A stretch of DNA of 64,000 bases from Prolixibacteraceae bacterium (GTDB taxonomy: Bacteria > Bacteroidota > Bacteroidia > Bacteroidales > Prolixibacteraceae): positions 124,001 through 188,000 of the forward strand of contig JAOARB010000006.1 in the NCBI GenBank assembly GCA_025210775.1, written 5' to 3'. The stretch's first letter is position 1; each line of letters starts with the position of its first letter. The position numbers and the translations under genes are program-made. Positions 55,053 to 64,000 of the stretch are shown piece by piece. The notes beneath the pieces were generated by a model. That model saw only the letters and a list, made by a program, of their open reading frames with translations, had not been told where the DNA came from and searched no databases.

Positions 55053-58000
55053 CTACCGTTTTAATAAAACACAATATATTACAGGAATAAAGATCAATGT
55101 AATAATAGTACCAAAAAGAAGTCCGATCATGATCGTTACAGCCATTGGTTGCCATATTTCCCCTCCGTTCAGATAAAGTGGAATTAGTCCCATAACCGTT
55201 GTTAGTGTAGATAATAATATTGGACGGAATCGTTGTAGGCAGGCCTCGATTACTGCACTACTTATATTTGTTGGATTCTCTTCAATTTCAAAATCAATTC
55301 GATCAACTAATACAATTGCATTATTAATCACGATTCCAGCAAGAGAAATAACACCTAAAAATGCCATAAATCCAAAAGGAACACGAAATAAATGAAGCCC
55401 TAAAACCATTCCAATAACACCTAAGGGGATAGTGCACACTACCATAAATGTTTTACGAAGAGAGTTAAATTGTATTACTAATAATAAAAAGATAATGAAC
55501 ATTGATAACGGAATATAACGCGCGACAGCCATCATGTTTTCTTCAGAATTTTCTTCTTCTCCACCAATTGAATAATCATACCCTTTGGGCCAAAACTTCT
55601 TTTGTTCTTTTAACCAAGGGGATATCTCCTTCATTATACTCGCAGCATTTCCATCCATAGATAACTCTGAAGACACTGTAATAGTTCTTTTTGTATTCTC
55701 TCTCACGATCTTTGCATACCCCCACATTGGAACAATATTAGCAACCTGAGCTAAAGGGACAGCTTTACCTGTTTGACTTGAGAAAACCAATACTGAATTA
55801 AGCTCAGAAACCTCTTTTTCATTTCCACCGTACTCTTTAAGGTCTATTTGGAAAGAATTCTCTGACTCCCTAAATTCACCAGAATGATAACCGATAAGAG
55901 AACTATGTAATGATTGTGCAACATCTTGATTTGATATTTTAGCTTCAATAGCCTTTTCTGGATGTGTTGCAATAAAATATTTTAGACTTTTAAGTCCCCA
56001 ATCATCTTTAATATTCTTTGTTCCATCTAAGGATAATAATTTCTTCTTTATAGTTGTTGAAATCTTAGACAACACCTCAGGATCTTTTCCTTTTATTTTT
56101 ATCTCGATAGGAGTACCACTTCCTCCAGACCCAAGTAATCCGACCTTAATTTCAGCATCAGGGAATGATGACACGGAGAACTCATCCAGTTGATTTATTA
56201 TATGATTGTTAATCAAAAAAGAAGACGTATTAATAAGCATATGAGCATAATTACTATTTTCCTCGTCTGCAGTATAACCAAGGTCATAAGAAGAAGGACC
56301 TTTACCAACAAAACTACTATACGAAATTACACCATCTATATTTTTCTCACCAACGATCAAATTACTATCAATGAATTCTTCTATCTCATTAATCAACCTT
56401 GAAGTCTCCTCAATTCTAACCCCTTCAGGCAATTGCAAATCAAGCGTGATCATACTTCTATCACTATCGGGAAAAAATACGAACGAAAGCTTCGTAAATG
56501 CTATAATAGACAATATAAAGGTTATACATGTTCCAATCAAAACAGACCTTTTATTTTTGAGAGCCATATCCATTACAATCAGATATCTCGATCTCAGTGA
56601 ATCAAAGCAATAATCTAGAAGAATACTTATTTTGGATTTTTTTTTCTCTTTGTAGAAGAATATACAGAAAAAAGTAATTACACTTAAAGACATAAACCAA
56701 GAACTAAGCAAAGAAATCGTAATTACAAGAAATATTGGTCCCATAATATCCCCCATTACAGACTCTGCAAGATAAAATGAAGAGAAAGCAGCTGAGGTTG
56801 TTAAAGTTGAAACTAACAATGGAATTAATAGCTCATTACACGATTCAATAGCAGCTTTAGTAATACTCATTCCACCTTCAGTTTTAACCATAAAAGATTC
56901 AGCCACAACAATACCATTATCCACCATCATGCCTAATGCCATAATTAATGCAGCTAATGAAATCTGATTGATTCCAAGATCGAAAAATGACATAATCATT
57001 ATCGTAGTAATTGTTACAATTGGAATCAAACTAGCAATAATAAGTCCATTTCGTAGACCTAAGAAAATAAGCATTACAACAAAGACAATCACAATTGACT
57101 GAAATAAATTCACTACAAAATCATCTACTTTATCTTCAATATAATGATCAATAGAGGAAATTCTATCAAGTTCAAGACCTATGGGTAAGCTAGAAGAATA
57201 GGAAGAGATTAAAACATCAATATCATTACCTAACTTAATTATATTAGCACCATCTTTGAGTGAAATATGTAAGGATAAGGCCTTTTTACCTTCAACGGAT
57301 ACAATCTGTGATGCAGGAGAAACATACTCTCGACGAATTTTGGCAATATCTTTTAAATAAACGACACCATCACCAACAGGTATAAGCATATTCTCTAATC
57401 CCTCCAAATCATTAAAATTGCCAGATGGTTCTAAAATAACCCTATGTTTATCAACATTAATCATGCCCCCACTAAGTAAAATATTCGTTGAAGTGATTTG
57501 TTGTTTAAGAAAATCAATTGTTAAACCAAAACGTTGTAAAACTGCATTATCATACTCTATTAGAACTCGTTGTTCTTGAATACCATTGATAACAACCTTT
57601 GCAGCCCCATCAAGCATTATAAGCTTATTTTTTAGATCTTCTGCAACAGATTTCATCTTTTCATAACTAAAACCATCACTAGTAATAGCTAAAGCAATAC
57701 CAAAGACCTCTCCAATTCCTTCATCCTTAAGAATAGGTTTTACACCATTGGGTAAGTTGGAAAGTCTTTCTAACTTACGTCTTAAACGATCCCAGACATC
57801 TTGCAACGAATTAGGAGCGACTTCCATTTTTAGTTCAACATTAACAATTGACACACCTGCTCTTGAAACACTTGTCACCTTTTTAATTTCAGGTAACTCC
57901 AGAACAACTTCTTCAATTTTATCTGTAACGAAACTTTCCACCCTCATAGGAGCAGCCCCAGGAAATGACGTAACAATAGAAGCCACTCTTATGGTATAAG

Positions 58001-58115
58001 GAGGCATACTATTCTTTGGAAGTTTATGATACGCAACAATACCACTTACCATAATCACAGCCAAGATAGAAATTACTATTCGACTTTTTATTATTGAGAA
58101 TTCTGTTATATTCAT
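55053..58115 (-). CDS. RND-family efflux pump, inner-membrane subunit
   Basis: A 1020-residue RND transporter (AcrB/CusA-like size) driven by the proton gradient. The N-terminal helix is followed by two large periplasmic loops (about 35-330 and 555-850) and 12 membrane helices. Helix 4 carries GMMVDNGIVVAESF, in which the first of the two AcrB proton-relay aspartates is kept and the second is Asn, as in many RND pumps. The C-terminal half shows INNAIVLVDR and LSTLTTVMGLIPLYLNGGE. The lack of metal-binding methionine clusters favours an organic-compound pump. It lies 11 bases behind the adaptor gene. Confidence 0.93.
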   Translation of the reverse strand: MNITEFSIIKSRIVISILAVIMVSGIVAYHKLPKNSMPPYTIRVASIVTSFPGAAPMRVESFVTDKIEEVVLELPEIKKVTSVSRAGVSIVNVELKMEVAPNSLQDVWDRLRRKLERLSNLPNGVKPILKDEGIGEVFGIALAITSDGFSYEKMKSVAEDLKNKLIMLDGAAKVVINGIQEQRVLIEYDNAVLQRFGLTIDFLKQQITSTNILLSGGMINVDKHRVILEPSGNFNDLEGLENMLIPVGDGVVYLKDIAKIRREYVSPASQIVSVEGKKALSLHISLKDGANIIKLGNDIDVLISSYSSSLPIGLELDRISSIDHYIEDKVDDFVVNLFQSIVIVFVVMLIFLGLRNGLIIASLIPIVTITTIMIMSFFDLGINQISLAALIMALGMMVDNGIVVAESFMVKTEGGMSITKAAIESCNELLIPLLVSTLTTSAAFSSFYLAESVMGDIMGPIFLVITISLLSSWFMSLSVITFFCIFFYKEKKKSKISILLDYCFDSLRSRYLIVMDMALKNKRSVLIGTCITFILSIIAFTKLSFVFFPDSDRSMITLDLQLPEGVRIEETSRLINEIEEFIDSNLIVGEKNIDGVISYSSFVGKGPSSYDLGYTADEENSNYAHMLINTSSFLINNHIINQLDEFSVSSFPDAEIKVGLLGSGGSGTPIEIKIKGKDPEVLSKISTTIKKKLLSLDGTKNIKDDWGLKSLKYFIATHPEKAIEAKISNQDVAQSLHSSLIGYHSGEFRESENSFQIDLKEYGGNEKEVSELNSVLVFSSQTGKAVPLAQVANIVPMWGYAKIVRENTKRTITVSSELSMDGNAASIMKEISPWLKEQKKFWPKGYDYSIGGEEENSEENMMAVARYIPLSMFIIFLLLVIQFNSLRKTFMVVCTIPLGVIGMVLGLHLFRVPFGFMAFLGVISLAGIVINNAIVLVDRIDFEIEENPTNISSAVIEACLQRFRPILLSTLTTVMGLIPLYLNGGEIWQPMAVTIMIGLLFGTIITLIFIPVIYCVLLKR

Positions 58116-58126
58116 GTTGAAATATC

Positions 58127-59212
58127 TTATTTAAGAAGTACCTTCTGTTCATCCATCAACGTTCTTAAGCCTGCTGTTGCGATGAGCTCATCTTCTTTTA
58201 ACCCCTCTTTAACCTGTATTCCTTGATTAAAATATTCACCTATAGTAATGGCTGATAGATGAGCTACAGCAATTGAATCATTTATAGGTTCTAACTTAAA
58301 CACGTAATGACGTTTGTTTAATTCAATGACAGATGTAATAGGAATCTTTATAGAGGATTGATGAAATCTAGGATTATGAAATAACACTTTTGCAACCATC
58401 CCTTCTCTTATGTTAACAGATGGATTTTTTAGTTTTACCTTCAATTCATAAAGAGAAGTCGATTTATTAATATTAGGTGCAACTTCTGTTATGATTCCTT
58501 TAAAATCATTGTTGTCTAAAGAAGGAATATTTACGTCAACATAATCCCCTCTTTTAACTTTATTAATAAGTCGATCAGGAACATTTACAACGACTTCAAA
58601 ACCATTACCTCCATTCATTCGAATAATAGTATTGCCTGCAGACACAGTTTCATTTTTTTCTACATTAACTTCAGCAATAATCCCTGATATTGGAGCAACG
58701 ATTGTTTCAAACTTCTTTTTATCTAAAAGCAAGTCTACTTCTTTACAAGCAGAATCGTATTGTGATTTAGCATTTGACAACTTATTCCGAGCAATCTCAA
58801 AATCGTTTAACGAAATATTATCTTTAACATACAATTGTTGTATTCTTTTGAAATTAGAATTTGCTAATTGTAGTGAAGATTTGAGATTCGCTTTTTGGCT
58901 ATTCGCTTTCTCAACAGATAACATTGTTTGTTTTTGATCTAATGCTACAAGCAAATCATTTTTAACCACACGATCACCCACATTTACATTAATTTGAGAT
59001 ATTATACCACCAGTACTAAAACTTAGGATAATACCATTTTCAGCTTGTATATTTCCTGTATATATTTCCGATATTTGATCATGTGACGTAGATACAGTTA
59101 TAAATTCAACTGGGCGAATAAATTCTTTTTTTTGAACATGTTTCGATGAACATGCAACCAAAAACAAAGAAGAAAAAAATAATATATACACTACAATCTT
59201 ATTAATATTCAT
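58127..59212 (-). CDS. RND periplasmic adaptor (HlyD/AcrA-type lipoprotein)
   Basis: A 361-residue adaptor joining the inner-membrane pump to the outer-membrane channel. The start is placed at the ATG at 59212, giving a lipoprotein signal with lipobox LVAC (Cys21); the longer open frame to 59296 would overlap the TolC-like gene and hide this signal. The order is: biotinyl/lipoyl-like half (GGIISQINVNVGDRVVKNDL), alpha-hairpin coiled coil (about 95-160), second lipoyl half (IVAPISGIIAEVNVEKNETV), beta-barrel, and membrane-proximal domain (about 275-361). It lies between the TolC-like gene (10 bases) and the RND gene. Confidence 0.92.
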   Translation of the reverse strand: MNINKIVVYILFFSSLFLVACSSKHVQKKEFIRPVEFITVSTSHDQISEIYTGNIQAENGIILSFSTGGIISQINVNVGDRVVKNDLLVALDQKQTMLSVEKANSQKANLKSSLQLANSNFKRIQQLYVKDNISLNDFEIARNKLSNAKSQYDSACKEVDLLLDKKKFETIVAPISGIIAEVNVEKNETVSAGNTIIRMNGGNGFEVVVNVPDRLINKVKRGDYVDVNIPSLDNNDFKGIITEVAPNINKSTSLYELKVKLKNPSVNIREGMVAKVLFHNPRFHQSSIKIPITSVIELNKRHYVFKLEPINDSIAVAHLSAITIGEYFNQGIQVKEGLKEDELIATAGLRTLMDEQKVLLK

Positions 59213-59222
59213 CTTTTGTTTG

Positions 59223-61523
59223 TTATTTTTTTGATATAAATATTTCATTTTCATTATCAGAATGAAGAGCAAAGAAATAGCCTGTTGCTCTTTCAATTTC
59301 CATTAAAGTTGTATAAAAACTTAATTTTGATAATACAATCTGCTGTTTCGCTTTTATATAACTATTCTGTGCATCAATAACATCTATAATGGTTGATTGA
59401 CCTTGAGCATAACTTTCTTGAACAAGTTTTAAAGACTTAAAACTTAAATCAACATTCTCGTTTGCCAATTTTATATTACGAAATTCTCCTTTTAAACCAA
59501 TCAAACTAGATTCCACTTGCTGTTTAATGATATCTTCTTGATATTCCTCAAACTCCTTAGTTTGATTGAGCTGTAATCTGGTCTTCTTTTTCATAATATT
59601 TCTATGTTTCTGATTAAAAACTGGATAACTAAGTTGAATCCCAATCTGATATTTTTGCATAGGAACACTCGGAAAGCCTTGAGGAAAATCAGTCCCTTGA
59701 CCTTCTCTTAAAATGGTCCTTCCAAGTGTACCATAACCACTTATAGTGGGGAACCATCTTCCTCTAGTATAGATTTTACTCTCTTCAATCAAAGCATTTC
59801 TTTGGTGTTCCAAAGATTGTAAACAAGAAGCATGATCATGTGCATAACGAACTAGTGACTCCTCTAACTTTATATAAGATTCATAATTCACTAATTTTTC
59901 ATTTAATCGTCCAAACCTAAGATTAAAATAAGCCTGATCTAAAATAGTATCATCAAGAACGATAGAACTGTTTGTATCTCTATTCAAACCGACATTTAAA
60001 CTTTTTAAAATAGTTTGAAGCTTAGTATTTGTGGTAATTATATCTTGGATCTGTTGAGATCTCTGACTTTCTAATCTATATACATCTGATTTACTTGATT
60101 GACCAAGCAAATATTTCTGAGAAGCAACTTCTAGGTTCGACTCTGTAAGCTGTAAATTATGGTAAAGAATCTCTAAATTAGATTGTATAACTAATGCTTG
60201 ATAATACAAATCTGACAAACCATATAAAGCTTCAACTTGTTCTGTTATAAAATCAGATTCTTCTGCTTGAGTAAGATATTTACGTATCTGAATACTCTTT
60301 GATGCATCATAAGAATAAACCAACTGTTTTAATTGTATTGATAAATCTGCTGTGATCTCTGGATTTTGTCCCATTGCTGACTTAGCAACTTTAGGATCAA
60401 GATAACCACCATTCACATCAACTGAAATTTCTGGAAGGTATTTGCCTTTTGCGTCTTTCTCATCCATTTTTGCAATGTCGAGGTTCTTCTTCTTTGCCAA
60501 TAGAGATACATTATCAGACAACATAATCTCTAACGCTTTTTTTAAAGAAAGTTTAGTTTCGTTTTCAGAACTAACTGCATGGTTTGTAAAAACGACAGAT
60601 CCTAACATTTCAAAAGATAATGGAATACCCACGATCTTTGCTGTTGGAATATTAACGTGAAGTTTCTCTTCTTGAAGAAAAATACGAGGTAACGATTCTG
60701 CTTTAGCCCCATCTTTTAGCGATAGTATATTTAGAGCGACTTGTCTTGCAAAAAGAACATCATTTTTTTCTTTTTGTAAAGTTCCTAACACACCTTGAGA
60801 AAAGTTGTCATTATTACTTGCAGAAAAAGACGGAATATTATTTAGATTCAAGAATTCAATAAATACTTTAAATCCACTCTGTCTAAAAAGACTTCTTGTA
60901 GCAAAATAAACAGCATCACAATCCTTCAGTAATCTCACATCTATTGAATCAACAGAAATCCGATGAAGAACATAATCGATAGATAGTGAATCTGCAATTG
61001 GGTCAAAAACTCTTTCTAACGGGAGTTCTCCTTCATTATCTTTATCAACAATTATTGCGACTTTATTAAATTTTGCCAAATGATGGAACTTCTTTAAATC
61101 CTTCGAATAAGAAAAAGAACTAAGTAAATAATTCACATTACTTATCATGCTTTTTCGAAACAAATCAATATTATCTACAAAATCAATATTGATATTTCCT
61201 GTCACAATAGTAGGTGTATAAACGTCTCTTTGACGAGTCATCATAATGGTATTATGCATTCCCAATGCTAAAACAATATCATTATTAGAACTTGCTTTTG
61301 AATACGATATTGAAGCTAATTCTGCATCATCATTATTATAAATGGGATCTGTAAAATATATACTATGTTGATTTGAATCAATTACTTTTACCTCATTCTT
61401 TACTAATTCAATAAAATGTTTATATCTAGGATTGTCTGCAAGAACTCCTACTTTGAAGCTTTTTTTCGCAGAAACATCAAAAGTTATTATAAAAAGGAGG
61501 AAAATTATTACTTTGTTTTTCAT
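59223..61523 (-). CDS. TolC-family outer-membrane channel with N-terminal periplasmic-binding-like domain
   Basis: A 766-residue protein, much longer than ordinary TolC-family channels (about 430-480). The ATG at 61523 gives a direct signal peptide (MKNKVIIFLLFIITFDVSA). Residues from about 20 to 310 look like an ABC-type substrate-binding fold (FKVGVLADNPRYKHFIELVK, IVLALGMHNTIMMTRQ, IPSFSASNNDNFSQGVLG). From about 330 on is the TolC-type repeat with long alpha-hairpins (LSLKKALEIMLSDNVSLLAK and, in the second half, GQSTIIDVIDAQNSYIKAKQ). It is the first gene of the efflux operon. The fused domain may sense or present a ligand to the pump. Confidence 0.85.
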   Translation of the reverse strand: MKNKVIIFLLFIITFDVSAKKSFKVGVLADNPRYKHFIELVKNEVKVIDSNQHSIYFTDPIYNNDDAELASISYSKASSNNDIVLALGMHNTIMMTRQRDVYTPTIVTGNINIDFVDNIDLFRKSMISNVNYLLSSFSYSKDLKKFHHLAKFNKVAIIVDKDNEGELPLERVFDPIADSLSIDYVLHRISVDSIDVRLLKDCDAVYFATRSLFRQSGFKVFIEFLNLNNIPSFSASNNDNFSQGVLGTLQKEKNDVLFARQVALNILSLKDGAKAESLPRIFLQEEKLHVNIPTAKIVGIPLSFEMLGSVVFTNHAVSSENETKLSLKKALEIMLSDNVSLLAKKKNLDIAKMDEKDAKGKYLPEISVDVNGGYLDPKVAKSAMGQNPEITADLSIQLKQLVYSYDASKSIQIRKYLTQAEESDFITEQVEALYGLSDLYYQALVIQSNLEILYHNLQLTESNLEVASQKYLLGQSSKSDVYRLESQRSQQIQDIITTNTKLQTILKSLNVGLNRDTNSSIVLDDTILDQAYFNLRFGRLNEKLVNYESYIKLEESLVRYAHDHASCLQSLEHQRNALIEESKIYTRGRWFPTISGYGTLGRTILREGQGTDFPQGFPSVPMQKYQIGIQLSYPVFNQKHRNIMKKKTRLQLNQTKEFEEYQEDIIKQQVESSLIGLKGEFRNIKLANENVDLSFKSLKLVQESYAQGQSTIIDVIDAQNSYIKAKQQIVLSKLSFYTTLMEIERATGYFFALHSDNENEIFISKK

Positions 61524-61608
61524 CTTTCGTTCAACCATTTTTTGTTATCAGAAGTAACACATAAAGCTGTTTAGTGTCAGAAAAAGATTAACTGTACCAA
61601 ACACTTTC

Positions 61609-61637
61609 CAAAAATAGCAAGAACGATATCCTTCAAA
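61609..61637 (-). promoter_or_regulatory. Promoter of the efflux operon
   Basis: Read on the - strand, TTTG (61637-61634) and TATTTTTG (61616-61609) lie 17 bases apart, matching the Bacteroidota TTTG/TTG-N17-23-TAnnTTTG pattern, about 86 bases ahead of the start codon. A second -7-like box, TAAATTTG, overlaps the -33 element at 61641-61634. Confidence 0.6.
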
Positions 61638-61648
61638 TTTAAAAACTA

Positions 61649-61684
61649 AATGAAGTGACTAATTTAGGCAATGAAGTGACTAAT
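61649..61684 (-). promoter_or_regulatory. Direct-repeat operator, probable LytTR binding site
   Basis: AATGAAGTGACTAAT occurs twice without a mismatch (61649-61663 and 61670-61684), with starts 21 bases apart. This is the spacing typical of LytTR sites (two 9-bp boxes with a 12-13 bp gap). It ends 12 bases before the -33 element of the efflux promoter, a normal place for an activator. The operon encodes its own LytTR regulator. Confidence 0.65.
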
Positions 61685-61933
61685 ATTGAATTGAAACAAA
61701 TCTGTCAAAGTTAAATGATGGTTCTTTTCTCGCTTAACACTTTAATAACCTTTTAAGGATGAAAATGGCAAATAGACTAATGATCCTGAAGATAGGAAAG
61801 ATATTTAAACTATATATCATAATTGAAAGGATCTAATTGTCTTGACAGAATTTCATACCAATGATCCAATATGAATAAACAAGCTTTTTATTTTATTGAA
61901 AGGACTAACAAGGAGAACCCTCTTCATCATGAG

Positions 61934-61984
61934 TAGAAACAAAAAAGAAAGCTTAATTATAAAAAGCTTTCTTTTTTGTTTCTA
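61934..61984 (-). terminator. Strong terminator after the AsmA-like gene
   Basis: A 21-bp perfect stem (61934-61954 with 61964-61984) with a 9-base loop and T-rich right arm lies 12 bases after the gene's stop. Confidence 0.85.
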
Positions 61985-61995
61985 TAGCTGTTGAA

Positions 61996-64000
61996 CTACT
62001 TATTCTTTCTCCCTTTACCTAATTTAATTTTATAATCATCAACATTGCCTTCAATCCGAACTGCAACATACTTTCCCCCCTCGTCTTTTTGAATAGAATC
62101 TTCCTCACCATGTTTTTTCTTTTTCCCACCGATGAGTGTATTCCAGGCAACCGAACGCACTAGTTTAAATGGAACTTCTACAAGATATTTCATCTGCATA
62201 TCTAAATGTTGTTCTCCCGACACATAAATTTGACCTATTGTCGATGAAATATCCATTCTTGGGATGTAGAAAATACCATCTTTAATGGTAAAATCGTTCT
62301 CTAACTTATCAAAACGGATATTATTCATGTTCTTGTTACCAAAATAACTTCCCATAGCCTGAAGTGGACCAAAATTAACTACCCTACCATTCTCAAGAGT
62401 CATCTTGATATCTGCAGTAGTATTGGCAATATCAATACTCAAATCTTTATTTATTCTTGCTTTAGCCGACATATCAGAATTCATTATCCCATCAAAATTC
62501 TCAGAAATATTTATCTTTTCACCATCATAATCTACTTCAAGATCAATCTGGGAAAGATCAATATTCTTCAAACTGACATCTCCTTTCATTATTACATTCT
62601 GAGGATCTTGTAGATCCGCAACACCAGACATATTCATTTTGCCAATGTCCCCTATCTTTACACTGACTTTATCTAGTGTTATCTTTTTATCTTTCGATGT
62701 CGAAACAGTACCATCAAAATCTACGATGTCCATATCCATCAATTTCATTCGATCTACACTAACATCTAGTACCATATTTGGATATTTAATAGCAAAAATA
62801 TCAATAGGTTTTTGATCTTGTATTGCCTGCGCTCTTGATTGAGAAGAAGCCTCATAAGTTTCCAACGGAAGAGTCAATTTTAACAACTCATTGAAATTAA
62901 TCATTTTGGCATCGACCTGAAATCTTGCATTAAAATCTTTCCTAGTACTATCAGTAATATTATACAACTGAGCATTGAACTTCATATCACTTTGACCTAC
63001 TTTTCCAGTAAAATCATTTAGTTTTATTTCATTATCCTCTTTAACAAGTTCAAACTCAAAATCCCTAAAAATAAGTGGGGTAATACTTAACCTCCATTTT
63101 AAGCCATTCATCCAAAGTCGGAAATTTGGCACTTTCTTTCCAGAGAAAAGTTCTTGATTCGAAACATCAACACCACCTTGTATCTGAAAACTATTAAGCT
63201 TTTCATTAACAAATGAGTTTGGGATTAATAATGAATCTCCATAAGTAAAGAAATCAACAACTCGCATTGAATTTGAAGTAATATTGAAGCCTGATTTAAT
63301 AGTAATAGTTGAGTCTTTAAAAACAACACCATCATAGTTTTCAAATCCACCTGTAAATGAAAAGTCACTTTCCCCTATATTACCTTTCAGATACTTAACT
63401 CCTAGACGTTTTTTTCCTATTCCAAAGAAACCTGTAACATCATGTATTGGTTTAAAGTTATCAAATGATGATTGCATGTTATGCAACTCCAATTGTCCAT
63501 ACGGGAACAATGTATAATCATTCAGGTTGTTGCTAGTTGTATGCATTGTAAAATCGACATCAATATCATGCATATTCTCAACCATATCAACTTTCATCGT
63601 ATCTGAATATCTAACCAACTCTTTCAATAGTAAATGATCTGACTGCAACCTTACTCTAGCATCAATATCTGTTTCCATACCTAAAGCCCAAAATATCAGA
63701 TTATCAATATTTCCATTAAATTTAAGATCACTATTATCAATCTTAGCAGTAAAATCTTTAATGCCCAGATGGTTATCCCAGATATAAAAAATACCATTAA
63801 TATCTCTAGGCTTAACTCCTGTTGGACTATGCATAACACTAACATCACGAATCTTCAATGCAACCTTCTGTTCTCCTTTACTAGGATTGAGAATCTTTTT
63901 ATTTTTCACATCAATGATATAAGCAACATCAGCTTTAAAATCTACATGTCCTTTTAAACTATCAATAGGAACATTGGTCAATAGATCATCAAAATTATTT
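61996..64000 (-). CDS. AsmA-like protein, C-terminal part (runs off the window)
   Basis: The frame is open to the end of the window, so the N-terminus lies beyond it; the TTG at 63981 is internal. The 668 residues present are a long series of beta-strand repeats of the AsmA/DUF3971 type (FNGNIDNLIFWALGMETDID, KVSVKIGDIGKMNMSGVADL), ending in the AsmA C-terminal region near KNMNNIRFDKLENDFTIKDG and a basic tail. Such proteins are anchored in the inner membrane, reach into the periplasm, and are thought to move phospholipids or assist outer-membrane assembly. The exact subfamily and its partner are not determinable. Confidence 0.85.
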   Translation of the reverse strand, partial: NNFDDLLTNVPIDSLKGHVDFKADVAYIIDVKNKKILNPSKGEQKVALKIRDVSVMHSPTGVKPRDINGIFYIWDNHLGIKDFTAKIDNSDLKFNGNIDNLIFWALGMETDIDARVRLQSDHLLLKELVRYSDTMKVDMVENMHDIDVDFTMHTTSNNLNDYTLFPYGQLELHNMQSSFDNFKPIHDVTGFFGIGKKRLGVKYLKGNIGESDFSFTGGFENYDGVVFKDSTITIKSGFNITSNSMRVVDFFTYGDSLLIPNSFVNEKLNSFQIQGGVDVSNQELFSGKKVPNFRLWMNGLKWRLSITPLIFRDFEFELVKEDNEIKLNDFTGKVGQSDMKFNAQLYNITDSTRKDFNARFQVDAKMINFNELLKLTLPLETYEASSQSRAQAIQDQKPIDIFAIKYPNMVLDVSVDRMKLMDMDIVDFDGTVSTSKDKKITLDKVSVKIGDIGKMNMSGVADLQDPQNVIMKGDVSLKNIDLSQIDLEVDYDGEKINISENFDGIMNSDMSAKARINKDLSIDIANTTADIKMTLENGRVVNFGPLQAMGSYFGNKNMNNIRFDKLENDFTIKDGIFYIPRMDISSTIGQIYVSGEQHLDMQMKYLVEVPFKLVRSVAWNTLIGGKKKKHGEEDSIQKDEGGKYVAVRIEGNVDDYKIKLGKGRKNK

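Noticed and set aside
59213..59296. Longer N-terminus for the RND adaptor
   Set aside because: It would overlap the TolC-like gene by 74 bases and put 28 residues ahead of an otherwise perfect lipoprotein signal peptide.
53085..61523. Heavy-metal (CusA-type) efflux system
   Set aside because: The RND protein lacks visible methionine metal-relay clusters and there is no metal-binding periplasmic chaperone. An organic-compound pump is more likely.

Overview
The window comes from a low-GC member of the Bacteroidota. The evidence is a complete SusC/SusD polysaccharide-utilisation locus (PUL), outer-membrane beta-barrel receptors with carboxypeptidase-regulatory-like N-terminal domains, a type IX secretion (T9SS) C-terminal sorting domain, LytTR signalling, and TAnnTTTG-type -7 promoter boxes. 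Two GH3 enzymes, a heparinase II/III-type lyase, a GH65 enzyme and an [FeFe]-hydrogenase fit an anaerobic or facultative polysaccharide degrader, perhaps marine and of the Marinilabiliales/Prolixibacteraceae type; the taxonomic placement is inference.

Layout. 1-2.5 kb: the 3' end of pepD, an EptA-like phosphoethanolamine transferase, and a collapsed outer-membrane-protein relic. 2.6-7.6 kb: two paralogous outer-membrane beta-barrel receptors, one intact and one broken by a single in-frame TGA. 7.7-9.2 kb: a HigB/HigA toxin-antitoxin pair whose antitoxin carries an ImmA/IrrE-type HEXXH peptidase domain. 9.2-10.5 kb: a gene-poor stretch with a palindromic repeat element and three copies of a second stem-loop. 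10.5-24.1 kb: a PUL reading susC, susD, surface glycan-binding lipoprotein, GH3, GH3, with a membrane-spanning propeller/Y_Y_Y/LuxR regulator upstream; a beta-glucan such as laminarin is the likely substrate. 24.4-30.7 kb: an S41 peptidase-like protein, a GT4 glycosyltransferase, small membrane proteins and an exported GH65 enzyme. 30.7-33.1 kb: AT-rich, gene-poor, with the second palindromic element and a small exported protein. 33.4-36.0 kb: clpB. 36.2-42.4 kb: a cobalamin-riboswitch operon (T9SS surface protein, BtuB-like receptor, DUF5074-like lipoprotein). 42.5-44.0 kb: a stand-alone group-B-like [FeFe]-hydrogenase. 44.3-46.8 kb: two paralogous unknown proteins flanking the third palindromic element. 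46.9-50.3 kb: comEC and trkA. 50.4-52.7 kb: heparinase II/III-family protein. 53.1-61.5 kb: an RND efflux operon (TolC fused to a periplasmic-binding-like domain, adaptor, RND pump) followed by a LytS/LytTR two-component pair. 62-64 kb: the C-terminal part of an AsmA-like protein running off the window.

The strongest new signals are non-coding. (1) A family of three dispersed intergenic elements is built from 11-bp units with an invariant TCCATGG core and variable 4-bp linkers, arranged as two facing arms with conserved outer flanks. (2) Two perfect 15-bp direct repeats lie 21 bp apart just upstream of a TTTG-N17-TATTTTTG promoter for the efflux operon, the geometry expected of a LytTR operator, which would close a loop with the operon's own response regulator. 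(3) The efflux outer-membrane component carries an N-terminal ligand-binding-like domain, suggesting substrate sensing built into the pump locus. No tRNA, rRNA, CRISPR array, insertion sequence or prophage was recognised.
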